From: Schizochytrium sp. TIO01
Taxonomy: Eukaryota; Sar; Bigyra; Thraustochytrida; Thraustochytriidae
Direction of reading: 5' to 3'
NCBI GenBank assembly: GCA_004764695.1
Contig: SMSO01000035.1
Coordinates: 3,229,040-3,293,039 of the forward strand
Length of the DNA: 64,000 bases
The position numbers and the translations under genes are program-made. Numbering within the stretch: position 1 is the first letter of the stretch; each line of letters opens with the position of its first letter. Below the pieces are notes generated by a model. It was not told the DNA's origin. It made no database searches and was given only the letters and a program-made list of their open reading frames with translations. Positions 23,411-33,647 of this stretch are shown piece after piece.

Positions 23411-24643
23411 TTACATAAGGGCGGTCTCTTTCTCGAGTTGAGTAATAACCTTGTTGAGTGTGGGAAGCTTCATAATAATAACCTGCGCTTGGCGGGGACG
23501 ATGCTTTTGGGGAACAGCGCCCTTAGCCTTACCTTCAACAACCACCTTTGTTGCCAGCCTCACGGGAAAATCAATTTCCGCCTTCTTAACCAAGTCCTCG
23601 TCCTCGTAGTGCAAGAAGAGGGGGTCTTCAGTAAGGCTCTGACTCGATTCCTTTGGTGTCTTGCTTCCCTTTTTCGGGGTCTTGCCCTTATCGCCCACCT
23701 CGTTGTCGTCTTCATCTTCTTCTTCACTGTCCTCGACATCGCTGTTATCGCTTTCTACGAGATCCTTCTCTACATCGGCACGCTCATTTCCAGCAAAGCA
23801 CGGGGCAAGAAACATGACGTATTTAAAGTCAAACATATCTGCCGAACCTCCAGTCTCACCAACATTTTCACGAGCCCACTTGATATCTTCGTACAACATA
23901 CGGAGCAAAGGGGGAGCAAGTTGACCGGGCATATTCACAAGGCGCTCGGAAACAACCCAGGCAAGACCCTCTTCGAATGCACCTTCCAGATCACTTTTCT
24001 TGGAGGCCGGGCACGCTCCAACAAGCCACTCCTTAAGATTTGCAAAGTAGGCCTTCTTTTGGTAGTGGTTGAATGCAATCGCAGAAGCAAAGCCATAAAC
24101 CTCTTTATCCACACAAATAGTTGTACCAACAGCACCCTGCTCAGTGATATCCCCAGCGAGCTCACTAAGGTCTGGTGCAATTTTGGGCATCAGCCCAGCG
24201 GTACCTTGCATGATCAGGGCCTTAATCATAGCGAAGTCATCCTCCTTGGGGTCGCAGAACTCGAACTCCACATTAAGGAGCTTGCTTTCCTTATCTCCTT
24301 TACCCTTCTGGTTCTTTCCCTGCTGATCTTCCTCGTCACTTTCGTTGGTAGGTTGCATGAGGATCTTCTCGAGGCCGTCCTCGTCGCTGTCAAATTCATC
24401 GTCCTCTTCAGCAAGTTCATCTCCAACATCGCGCATTTCGCCATCAGAAGAATCATCTTCGGAAGAGTCATCCTCAAGGGCTTCTTGAACTTGCTTCTTC
24501 GACTTTTTTTTATCATCCTTAACCTTGGCCTTTTCCTGCTCCTTGGCGACCTTCAGGTCCACTTCTTCTGCGTCTTTCTCCATGGTGCGCTGCCGCTTCC
24601 GAGCAGGTTCCTTCTGTGACTTGCGGTTCGCAGGCGGAGCCAT
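23411..24643 (-). CDS. BCP1: BCP1/BCCIP family protein
   Basis: 410 residues, starting at the ATG at 24643-24641 (context ATC ATG GCT; the three codons upstream in frame begin only with TTG). BCP1 in yeast is a chaperone and nuclear-export factor for ribosomal protein uL14 (Rpl23) and Mss4; BCCIP is the BRCA2/p21-binding homologue in animals. The N-terminal 100 residues are Lys/Arg- then Asp/Glu-rich. The BCP1 core follows: VEFEFCDPKEDDF, the Leu-rich LIMQGTAGL segment, GTTICVD, and later ERLVNMPGQLAPPLL, EDIKWA and FDFKYVMFLAPCF, then the acidic loop, and finally FLHYEDEDLVKKAEIDFPVR near 330-355. Length exceeds yeast (283) and human (314) because of the acidic insertions. The gene is convergent with the upstream plus-strand gene, 225 bp apart. 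Confidence 0.9.
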   Translation of the reverse strand: MAPPANRKSQKEPARKRQRTMEKDAEEVDLKVAKEQEKAKVKDDKKKSKKQVQEALEDDSSEDDSSDGEMRDVGDELAEEDDEFDSDEDGLEKILMQPTNESDEEDQQGKNQKGKGDKESKLLNVEFEFCDPKEDDFAMIKALIMQGTAGLMPKIAPDLSELAGDITEQGAVGTTICVDKEVYGFASAIAFNHYQKKAYFANLKEWLVGACPASKKSDLEGAFEEGLAWVVSERLVNMPGQLAPPLLRMLYEDIKWARENVGETGGSADMFDFKYVMFLAPCFAGNERADVEKDLVESDNSDVEDSEEEDEDDNEVGDKGKTPKKGSKTPKESSQSLTEDPLFLHYEDEDLVKKAEIDFPVRLATKVVVEGKAKGAVPQKHRPRQAQVIIMKLPTLNKVITQLEKETALM

Positions 24644-25513
24644 GATATTCAAGAGCTTCTACAAAAAAACCTAAACTTTATTCCAGCTTTACACGCTCCA
24701 AAGCGCAAGAGTTATGGTGCGTCGCGAGCGCTCCATCGAGCACAGCCAGTAACTTGCCAAGCAGCGCCTCCACTTATAATACTTCCATTCAATGACCATC
24801 TAAAGGACTAAGGACTACGCATATAGCAGTCACTAAGAGACCGCTAGCGCTCATATTACTACTATAAAAGAGTGCCACGATGCAGACTGAGCAACCCGAA
24901 TCTATTTGAGGACTGCGCAACCCAGGACTGGTCCGTTTTAGGTGTGCGCAATGCGTGTGCACTAGAGTCCCCGCAGAATGGTCTCCCCGGCGGCGCGGAG
25001 ACGACAGGCGAGACGGCAAGAGCGCGGATTTTGATGGGTGAAGATGAAGCAGAATCCACAAGCGCCGGGAGCGGCTTGAACGGAGGTGATCGTTGAGATC
25101 TAGGAGGTAGAAGCTATAATAAATCTCGAAGTTCTTGCGTTGGTGGAAACAGAAGAAGCCATTTTCATTTCATTGGCGGCTGGATTATTTAAATATTATT
25201 AAACTCAAGTTGCTAGACTGGCGAGGTTTTTGTTTCGATAGGACTGCTTTTGCTCGTATTGCCGATGGACTGAGTGGTTTTGTTCACTGAAGGAGTAAAC
25301 GAACCTATAGTGACGCAACTTGGTGATATATACATATAGGTTGAACGTATTACAATAGAGCTTGAAGCCAATTTGATTAGCAGGTTCTAAAGACTGAAAA
25401 GTGCCGGAGCTGTGCCCCCCTACTTTTGCGTAAGGGGTCTAATCACAGCGCTCCTCAGCAAACGCACTATTTGTGTGATATTTTAGCTAATTAGGAGAGT
25501 CAGGTATTGAACC
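24644..25513. other. Divergent intergenic region between BCP1 and the SHIPPO gene
   Basis: About 870 bp between two divergent gene starts; it should contain both promoters. AT-rich patches occur near 25185-25205 and 25325-25360. No repeat array or RNA gene was recognised. Confidence 0.55.
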
Positions 25514-26530
25514 ATGTCCTCCACTGCGTTGAGACAAGAAAAGTCAGCTCGTCGAAGGAAAAGGTTCAACAAGGCTCCCGTGCCATCCATTCCGTCGAAG
25601 TTTGAGACCCTTTTGCCAACGAGCCATGGCGTGAATAAGGGTTTTGGTAAAAGTTCATACAGATTTGAGGGTGATCAGCACGTACACGATTTGCCTGGCC
25701 CAGGATCCTATTATCGCCCTCATTTATCAGCAAATGAAGACATATCATTCAGCCGCAAGGGATATGGAGCGATTGTTTCAAAAACAGAGAGGTTTTCGAG
25801 AGATCCTGACGATGATGAGGCTATACCAGGACCGGGTTACTACAATACATCCTTCTATGCACCTACCACGAGTGATTTCAGCGTTGGTGGAACCTCTGCA
25901 TTTAAGTGCGCACCAAGGGCTGAGACGGCTGGCCCTTTCGGCAGCAAAAATACACCTAGTCCTGGTCAGTATGACCTCTGTAAGACGCATACACCACGAT
26001 ACAAAAAATCTACAAAATCATCTTCCTTTGCATCTGAAACAAAACGTGGCTGGATCATCAAAAATGAATCCCCCGCGCCTGGTGCATATAAAGTTACAGA
26101 AAATACCAGATGGGCTTCTGCATCAGGCGCAGCATGCGCGTTTCGCTCAAGGTCACAACGAGGTAATGAACTCATTCCACGAAACCATTTGTTCACTCCT
26201 GCCCCAGGACAATATGATGGAATGAGCAAACCAATCAGACCCAAGACAGAAGGTGCAAAGCCAAGTTCTATGTTTGCGAATACCAGCCTTGATAGATTTG
26301 GTCGACCATACTTAAGACGTACTCTAGACGAAGAAACACCAGCACCAGGCTACTATGATCCACAACCATTTGGTGCTTTGTCAAAGTCCGGTGCTGTAAG
26401 TGCTTTTAAGACTTCCGTGAGAAAAGATCGCGAAGCAAGGCGTGCTGTCCCAGGCCCTGCCTACTATACTCCAAACAAGGTAGCTGATAAGAGGTCTTTT
26501 CATCTTAATTCTGGTACTCATTGGGTCTAA
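25514..26530 (+). CDS. SHIPPO/STPGR repeat protein (ODF3/CIMAP family)
   Basis: 338 residues, ATG at 25514. It contains seven Pro-Gly-Pro-type motifs about 40 residues apart: PGPGSYY (61), PGPGYYN (105), PGQYD (150), PGAYK (189), PGQYD (231), PGYYD (277) and PGPAYY (313). This periodicity defines the SHIPPO or STPGR repeat of the outer dense fibre 3/CIMAP family, whose members are microtubule inner proteins or lie along axonemal and subpellicular microtubules. Intervening segments carry Ser/Phe motifs (SAFK, SSFAS) typical of the repeat. N-terminus basic, no signal peptide or membrane segment. It supports a flagellated stage in this organism. No intron is needed. Confidence 0.88.
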   Translation: MSSTALRQEKSARRRKRFNKAPVPSIPSKFETLLPTSHGVNKGFGKSSYRFEGDQHVHDLPGPGSYYRPHLSANEDISFSRKGYGAIVSKTERFSRDPDDDEAIPGPGYYNTSFYAPTTSDFSVGGTSAFKCAPRAETAGPFGSKNTPSPGQYDLCKTHTPRYKKSTKSSSFASETKRGWIIKNESPAPGAYKVTENTRWASASGAACAFRSRSQRGNELIPRNHLFTPAPGQYDGMSKPIRPKTEGAKPSSMFANTSLDRFGRPYLRRTLDEETPAPGYYDPQPFGALSKSGAVSAFKTSVRKDREARRAVPGPAYYTPNKVADKRSFHLNSGTHWV

Positions 26531-27145
26531 AGAGTACCAAAACTTTTATTCTTTTCATGCCACGCTACGGGATGTGGAAACTCCGTTGGAGTGTGTATTT
26601 GTAAAATGAACCATAACAAAACATTGATTTACTTTTCGAGCTAGCATATTTATCTTGAGATCAAATGAGTTCTGGATATTTTTATTTTCTACTCACTCTA
26701 GGTGAAGTTTTCCATAAAGCTGGTCGCCTTATATGGTTCTCTATCCCTTCTCTACAAAGCACACTCGGCCTTAATTTTCTAAAGAGTTGGGGCTAATCGA
26801 AAGAGGAGCGGAAAGGGTACAAGAACACTTCTAAGAAACGAGTAAAGGCATTTGCGTCACTGGGAGGCTGTGACACGCAAAAGCTTAATGAGAAGAGGAC
26901 TGACAATTTTAAGTTTAAAAATTAAGTGAAGAGAGTTTGCTCAGGGCAAATTCTCGTTTATAAAAAAAGAAACTGGGACAACGTTAAAGTTGAAGCCTGT
27001 GCTATATTTGTTCCGAGTGTTTGAGAAGCACCAGCGGCAGCAGCAGTCGTTCCCGTATACATACAACAAACTCTGTTCTCACGCAGTCCAACTGGAGTTA
27101 ACACAAGTATTTTCTTGATGATATGTTGAGGTTAAATTGTCGTGC
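26531..27145. other. Convergent spacer
   Basis: About 615 bp between the 3' ends of the SHIPPO gene and the HPPD-like gene. It is AT-rich in its middle part. No gene was seen. Confidence 0.6.
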
Positions 27146-29224
27146 CTACTCAGCCTCAATGGACTCCATCAGCTCCGCATAGCGCTTGGAAAGGGTCTGA
27201 AGTTTTTGGTTTCCACCAGTTTTATCCGCGTTAAACTTTTTGGCCTTCATGCGGAGACCCTCAAGAGCATCTGCATCTTTAGTCTCACCACGCTCAAGAT
27301 CCTTAATAGCTTCGAGAGTATCAGCCTCCGCTGTCATCGCGTCACTAATGGAGAGAAGAATAGGAAGAGATTCTTCAAGCTGGCGCGTAAAGAGCATAAC
27401 TTGCTTGCGGGCCTTTTCAGCCCCAGCGTCATCACCAGCCTGAACACAAGCCTCAACCTTTTGCATAGACTTCGAAACCTCAATGGAGAGAAAGAGGTTG
27501 AGAAAGTTGGAAATGCCAAAACCACCGCAAGAGGGTTTGATAGGCACACATGCGCCATCGGCCTGTTTCTTTTGGCTGCACACGCGCTGAATGTACTCGG
27601 TGAACGGTGCTTCGTCATTGGCATCCCGCATGAGAATGTTACAACTGAAGATTTGGAATAGTGCATCCTTGCCTTGAACATCTACCAAGATGTTGTTGCG
27701 ACGAATGGAAAGATATGTTTCCTCGTTGAAGTGGTCACCAAGAAGCTTGTACGTGTTAGAATACCGCGCACGCTTAATTGCCGAACGGAGGCGGTCTAAC
27801 ATCGGCACCGACTCAATAAAGGCCAACGCCTGGGTAATTTGCGCGTCTGTGACGTCAATGCGAACAATGCCTGTCACTGAAAGGATGCCCGCAGTCTGAA
27901 GCTCGTGCACAATACGACCACGCACGGTCTGATCCTCAACAAAGCTAAGATCACGTTCAGCATTCAACATGCCATAGTAAGCAGCCGGAATGTTCAAGAA
28001 CGACAATCCACGGCCAGTCATCTTGCGATAGTTATTCACACGCTCGATAAATCCAATGAGGTTCTCGACCCGACTGGCAAGATGTTGTACACCCTGACCA
28101 ATTTGCTTCAAGAAGCCATGTACATGACCGACTTCCGTTAGAGCATTGTTAATTGGTAGATACACCTGCGATTGGTCCCTAAGAGCCTCCTTGCTGTCGC
28201 ACATGATCTTGCCATTGTTGTTTCCTGATACAGTACTTTCAATTTGAGCGCGACCTGCTGCAATAACTCCAGCATTGAAGTCTACCTTGGGTGTGAACCC
28301 AAGTACATCCTCAAGTACCTGGAGAAAGGAGTGACGGTCAACAACATTGCTAACCCAGTGATCGGCATAGGCTGGGATACTGGTACCATCGAAGTTAGCT
28401 TCCACATCTTCGAGTCCGGGTAAGACGCCTTGAGGGTTGCCAAAGCCAGGGCGAACGGCATATGTTCCCTCGCGATGCACCAAGCGCAAAATCACTGCCT
28501 TGTCCGCAGGGGAGCCTTCTGCACCTTCATAATAGGCATAAGCCTCAAGAATCTCCATGGAACCCAGAACTACACTCTCCTTACCATTGATCGTACGACG
28601 GTCCTCAAAAGTCTCAACCCCAATAAGCAGATTTGGGTGCTTCTCTTCGTAGCGCTTGCGCACAACATCCATTGAGTCGCGTTCCGGGAGCTCAAAGGCA
28701 AGAGCAGAAATTCCCTGAAATCCGCGCTTGACCTTGAAGAAGCGCTCCAAGTTATGGGCCGCAAAGTGGCGATACGGCTCGGGCTGGCCAGATTTGGTGT
28801 TCTTCTCCAGTGCCGTTGCAACAATTTTCACGCCACGAGAATCTTGCGATGTTACAAGGACAGAACGAGTTCCAGCGCCCACATATTCAGCGGTTACGCG
28901 CCAACCAAGACCAAAGATCAGCTGTTCCACTACGTCCTGCTTTGCAGGCGTAAATTTTGCAGGATCTGCAAGCTCATAATCGAACTCCTTGCAAAGCTCT
29001 TCGTAGCGTTCGCGTCCTTCTCGCAGACGCTCTGGCAGAGCAGTATCCGGTTCGAGGTAGGTAACACGTCCAGAGAAAGGGTCATAGCTCGTGCCCATAG
29101 CAGCAAGCCGGTTAAGAATTTTCTCCATCTTTTTGTAATTCTCCAAGGGTTGCAGTTCGTCCACGTACATCTGTACATGGTGGAACTCACAGCCAAATTC
29201 CTTCGCGTCAACCGGAGTTGTCAT
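27146..29224 (-). CDS. HPPD-family (VOC) dioxygenase-like protein with long extensions
   Basis: 692 residues from ATG 29224. The C-terminal VOC domain keeps hallmarks of 4-hydroxyphenylpyruvate dioxygenase, the Fe(II) enzyme of tyrosine catabolism and homogentisate formation. The candidate iron ligands are His289 (ADHWV), His381 (GQGVQHLA) and Glu543 (FTEYIQR). The QIFSCNIL strand precedes the Glu, and the closing signature CGGFGxxNFxxLFxSIE is at about 566-582, as in plant and bacterial HPPDs. The first VOC repeat (about 10-285) is diverged and enlarged. An insert of about 70-100 residues lies between the second His and the Glu strand. A charged helical tail of about 110 residues follows the normal end. 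HPPDs are usually 350-440 residues, so this is either a divergent HPPD or a related dioxygenase with a new substrate. No targeting peptide is evident. Confidence 0.75.
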   Translation of the reverse strand: MTTPVDAKEFGCEFHHVQMYVDELQPLENYKKMEKILNRLAAMGTSYDPFSGRVTYLEPDTALPERLREGRERYEELCKEFDYELADPAKFTPAKQDVVEQLIFGLGWRVTAEYVGAGTRSVLVTSQDSRGVKIVATALEKNTKSGQPEPYRHFAAHNLERFFKVKRGFQGISALAFELPERDSMDVVRKRYEEKHPNLLIGVETFEDRRTINGKESVVLGSMEILEAYAYYEGAEGSPADKAVILRLVHREGTYAVRPGFGNPQGVLPGLEDVEANFDGTSIPAYADHWVSNVVDRHSFLQVLEDVLGFTPKVDFNAGVIAAGRAQIESTVSGNNNGKIMCDSKEALRDQSQVYLPINNALTEVGHVHGFLKQIGQGVQHLASRVENLIGFIERVNNYRKMTGRGLSFLNIPAAYYGMLNAERDLSFVEDQTVRGRIVHELQTAGILSVTGIVRIDVTDAQITQALAFIESVPMLDRLRSAIKRARYSNTYKLLGDHFNEETYLSIRRNNILVDVQGKDALFQIFSCNILMRDANDEAPFTEYIQRVCSQKKQADGACVPIKPSCGGFGISNFLNLFLSIEVSKSMQKVEACVQAGDDAGAEKARKQVMLFTRQLEESLPILLSISDAMTAEADTLEAIKDLERGETKDADALEGLRMKAKKFNADKTGGNQKLQTLSKRYAELMESIEAE

Positions 29225-31491
29225 TTTCCTTAAATGGTTTCTCTCAGCTTTCGTATCTGACTTCCAGCGTTAACTCTGTCTTGAGCCAAAGTAAATAAAT
29301 GCCAATCAAGTCCTCTATCTCGACCTGCTTGTGATCTTAGTGCCTAGATCCTCTCGCGAGCGGCCTTTGTCTTCCCTCCTGTGTTTTGGTACCACCTCTG
29401 AAATAGACAAGACTAGGTATTACCTACGCCTATTTCAAGAAGAAAACTCTTTCCTCTCTTATCACTACTATCGCAACGGAAGAAAAAGCGATCATGAAGC
29501 AAGCGAGCATGAAGCAAGCAAGCGATCGTGGTCGGTTGTTCCAGCTGTCAAAGTCAGTCCTCGTGTCTCTCTCGTGGCCACCCTCAGTGCTCGTGCTTCC
29601 CCGGCGACGGGCGCTCCTGAGCAGGAGGGCAGAGTTCTCGCGGAGAGGAACTCGCTTCTGAGGAACTCGCTCGCGTCCCATTTTGCCCGGCATTCAAGCA
29701 CTCGTCCACTTCCAAAACCTCTTCTCTTCAAAGCCTCCGCTCAGGCCCAAACTTACCTACAGCCGCAAGCAGCCAGGTCTGCGTCAACTTCCTCCTTCGT
29801 GCAAAGCAGAACCTTCGCCAAAGTCCTTTTCGAGTTTTGGATTTGCTTTCTCTGTTTTTGGATTTTGGATTCTTTTTTGACGGATTTGATTTCTTCTCCT
29901 TCTCATCAACTTGTGCCCCAAAATTACCACACATACTAAACTCGTATTTAAATCTCCATCACAAGTTACTACCTAGCCAAAGTCTCGCGAGAAACCTATG
30001 TAGAAATTGACATTCCGCCTCGAAATTTTCAGCTCTTACTGTCAATAACTACTGATACCAATACGCAGATTTTGTAATCCCTCCTCCGTTACTCTGTTTT
30101 GCTAAGGCCGCTCAAAGCGCAGAGTTCCCTCCTCAGATTCGCTCCTCCATCGTTTGACCCAAATTCGCTTCTCGCGGGAGTTCTATGCCTGTATCCCTCT
30201 ATACCCCCTTCACCATAGGTACCTTATAATTTATCTTAACAACCTTGGGGGTCTGGATAGGATTTATCCGGGTCTCGCCAGTTTTGTGATCCGAACAACC
30301 CATTTTCAATTTTCAAATCCTCTTCCCCTTCCCACAGTACCCACAATTACCACACCACCGCCTTATAATTACCTATATAAATTAATTTTCATCGCTTTGC
30401 GCATCGCGAAGCACGGCAGAATAAATATGGTTAAGCAGTAGCACCGGTTCCCCCAGTTTACGGAAAGTGTTCTGTCTCCCCTTTTGGAAGCTTGTATGAA
30501 AGTAAGAGACACGAACAATGAGAGAAAAAGGATTAGGGGGCTCTTACCACATATAGTGAAAACCTCGGTACCACGGTACCGAACTTTCGGCCTTGTTGAT
30601 AATATAGATTCAATAACCATCAAGTTTGTTTCTATTGGTTAGGAAAGGGAAAAAAAGTCACGAAAAAAAAAGTCGGCGCGGGGTCTTAGATAGTAGTTAT
30701 ATGGAGCTTTGAAGTGGATAAAATATATGTAACTTTAAAAGTAATACAGAAATAATATGGGGAGGTGGTCCCCACGGATGCTGACGAGAGACCTCGAAAT
30801 GACCTCGTTCTCGCTCGAGGTGGACCAGCAAAAGCCTGTCGTGTGAGTGAACGGCAGGGACTTCGGGGCGAGGACGAGCTGGAGGCGCTCTGATCACACC
30901 TGTGGCCCGAATAACGGGCCTAAGAAAGGTTTTGGGGGCTTTGGTTGCAAGATCCACACTACGTTGGCGTCCATCCATCCGATCGCTCGGCAGCCCGACT
31001 GTACTTGCCGACCTTGAAACTACTTTGCCAACCGACACAAAGCCTTCGTTGACCTCACGCCTGATCACGGTCAAAAACCTGTTGAGGAGTCATCTCCATC
31101 AGGGAAACGTTGCTGGCTAACCTAGTCCTTGCAAAGCAGTTCTTCTGGTTTTGGGATACAGCACAGAAACCCTGACCAATTAAATATACTTGACGACCAG
31201 GAGCGTGGTCTAATTAAGCTTTCTGCGTGAAGAAGCCTTCATTTGTGCAAAGGCACCTTGAATTGAGCATAACTAGGGCTTGTGAATATCCGTGTTAGGA
31301 GTGGAAGTGTAGGGTTCTTCTTCTCGGCAGGGCGCTTTCGATTGATTAGTTTGTTTAGTTTTTAGTTTTTGTTTTTTTGCGGGTTGCGCACGTTTTTGGG
31401 TTCTGCTAGATTGACTCTAAGACCTAGAGTTCCAGTCCTTTGACGTAATCTGCTGAGCCTGTAACGGGAGTTTTCTATTGAGGGGAGCATA
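29225..31491. other. 2.3 kb divergent spacer, no gene seen
   Basis: Lies between the starts of the HPPD-like (minus) and DsbA-like (plus) genes. A 202-codon frame at 29331-29939 opens only from GTG and has a compositional, Ser/Arg/Leu-rich translation, so I do not call it. Short AT-rich and T-rich patches lie at 30330-30400 and 31345-31380. Confidence 0.55.
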
Positions 31492-32184
31492 ATGCCAAAG
31501 CGAAACAATGCAGACGATGAGCATCAGCTCAACATCATGACCAGGGGCACCCTTGCCATTGACATTGTCTCTGACGTTCTTTGCCCGTGGTGTTGGATTG
31601 GTAAACGCAACTTAGATGCTGCTATTCAACAAACAGGCCGTGCTGTGAACATTTCATGGAAGCCCTTTCTTCTTCGGCCCAACGTCCCTGAAGAGGGCTT
31701 GGCAAAACCGGTTCCTACTGCCAACAACCCTCGCGTGTCTGAAAGGCTTTTAGAAGCTGGCAGGAGCGCTGGCATTGAGTTCACTGATAAATGTGATCTC
31801 GTGCCAAATACTGTAAAAGCACATGCCCTTTTACAATATGCTGAATTCTACGGTCAACAAGGCACTCAGCATGCACTTGCGGAGATCCTTTTCCGCAAGT
31901 ACTTTATTGATGGCCAGTTTGTAGGCAACGACGAGGTGTTACGCGAGGCTGCTGTAGAGGCAGGTCTCGAAGACCCCGATAAAGCTCTTCTCTATGCGCA
32001 TAAGCCAGAGGTGCAGCAGGAGATTAAAGAAGATGCCGTAGCCAATGCTCGCCGTGGCATCACAAGTGTACCGACCTTTTTTGTGAATGGTCGTCCCATC
32101 TTCTCCGGCGCACAACCTGTATCCAAATTTCTTGAGCTGCTCACAGATGAAACAAAGCTTCTTGGCTTGTTTAGAGTAGACTAG
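31492..32184 (+). CDS. DsbA/FrnE-like thioredoxin-fold oxidoreductase
   Basis: 230 residues from ATG 31492; a start at Met16 is also possible. It has the DSBA-like fold of the FrnE/2-hydroxychromene-2-carboxylate isomerase group: strand IDIVSDVLCPWC with the active-site CPWC at residues 31-34, the alpha-helical insert (about 65-165, including KAHALLQYAEFYGQQG and EILFRKYFIDGQ), and the cis-proline loop TSVPTFFVNG with Pro194. No signal peptide, so probably cytosolic. FrnE-type proteins are disulfide oxidoreductases linked to stress tolerance in bacteria. Eukaryotic microbes often carry them, possibly from bacterial transfer. The substrate is unknown. AT-rich AATAAA-type sequence follows the stop at 32197-32220 and may include the poly(A) signal. 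Confidence 0.9.
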   Translation: MPKRNNADDEHQLNIMTRGTLAIDIVSDVLCPWCWIGKRNLDAAIQQTGRAVNISWKPFLLRPNVPEEGLAKPVPTANNPRVSERLLEAGRSAGIEFTDKCDLVPNTVKAHALLQYAEFYGQQGTQHALAEILFRKYFIDGQFVGNDEVLREAAVEAGLEDPDKALLYAHKPEVQQEIKEDAVANARRGITSVPTFFVNGRPIFSGAQPVSKFLELLTDETKLLGLFRVD

Positions 32185-33230
32185 TCAATCATCCATAAAA
32201 TAAATAAAATAAAATGAAATAAAAAGATAAATATAATCATGCAATGATTTCTTTTCACAGAGAGCGCTGCACCAGGACGTACTTTGCTCGTGTTAATTAG
32301 ATGGCAAACACGTGGTGATGATGTGGGAGGGGGTTGAAAGCTAGCATTACATTTCAGACGATAAAATTGTTCCCATCTCAACCTCGAGTGAGAATATCGA
32401 AGATGCGGTATGGCTGATTGTAAAAAGTGGCTACAGTGTAGCAGCCAAACCGACTGCTTTCAGCCTTTTGCATTGTGACTCTTTGTTTCGGTATGATACT
32501 GCAGATAATCGATTTATAGCCAGAATGACTTACAGTTGAGAAAGGACTTTGTAATTTTTTTTTTTTTGGAAAAGAGCTTTCACGAACATGTGCCAAGTTG
32601 ACCCTATCTTCTAAATTCCAAGTGTCTGAGGTTTTACACTCTCAACTGCTTTGGTATAAGTTGTGAAAACATCTGGCCAGGGTTAAGCAACGTCTACCCA
32701 TGTTGTAACTAAGAGATTTATGGTCATTGTGATGCCATTTTCTAACTTTGCGCAGTTTTTTATTACATTCGGGCATCGGTCAGCCTGAAAAAGGTCAAAC
32801 CTAGACTACGTGCAGGAATTAAAGAGGACCACTGCCCCTAGTTTGCTTTGACTTCTCTTGGATCAGCCACTTTCAAAGCGGAAGCATCCTCTTCCAGGTC
32901 TTCAAAACTATACAGCTGCAGGCATCTATTCTGGGCATGCCATTGTCACACTAAGATGTACGTAGTAGTGTGTTCTCTGAGTTGAGAGCGGCTCTGCAAA
33001 CTTCATCATAAGAGGTTTGGTGCTTCTTTACTTGTGAAACAAGAATTAACCTGGAAAAAAAGGCATGCTAGGGTAGTACAACCACACTAAAACCGGAGTT
33101 CTCTGGAACCCTGCAGCTTGCGCTTGCCAAAGTGGACAACTAGGCTATATTTTTATCATGTCGTCGGTCACTAGTACGCAGATAGGTACAATTATAGGCG
33201 GTAAACATTCTCAAAATCTCTTTTGTTTCA

Positions 33231-33266
<36 letters not shown>

Positions 33267-33647
33267 GTCCGTGTGAGGCAGTCTGAGCAATAAAACGAAT
33301 TCGTCGCCGCCGAACCTTGCGACAGGCGAGCGAGGGAGTACGCTGTTCTCTCCCTCCCTCGTTGTCACACAAACACACAGTCTCTCTCCTTCTTCTGCGG
33401 AGAGGCCTTAGCAGCACCTGCTTCGTTATCGCTCATTCTTGTTGTCAGGATCGTCGTTAGAGATTGGGACACCATTTCGATATCTGAGTTGATACGGAAC
33501 CTCAGCGCTCTTCGGGTCTCGTGAGCAGTAGGCTCTCTGCGCAGATCTTTCGGTTAACGGGACACGTGTACCTCAATCGCAGTTGCCTTGAGATAGCTTT
33601 AAGACGTAGATTTCTCGCTGTTTTGTGGCTAAGCTGTTTTCTTCAAG
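32185..33647. other. 1.5 kb spacer, no gene seen
   Basis: Between the DsbA-like gene and the RING gene, both on the plus strand. It contains T-runs (32557-32569), a (CT)n microsatellite at 33230-33266 and, from about 33300 on, a GC-richer stretch that is probably the 5' flank of the RING gene. Confidence 0.6.
33230..33266. repeat. (CT)n microsatellite
   Basis: Nearly pure CT dinucleotide repeat with two CTTT interruptions, about 400 bp upstream of the RING gene start. Confidence 0.9.

Noticed and set aside
23390-24619. 409-codon open frame on the plus strand opposite BCP1
   Set aside because: It mirrors the BCP1 frame almost exactly, has no family features, and arises from codon bias of the real gene; BCP1 motifs are clear on the other strand.
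29331-29939. 202-codon frame between the HPPD-like and DsbA-like genes
   Set aside because: Starts only from GTG, has low-complexity Ser/Arg composition and no recognisable domain.
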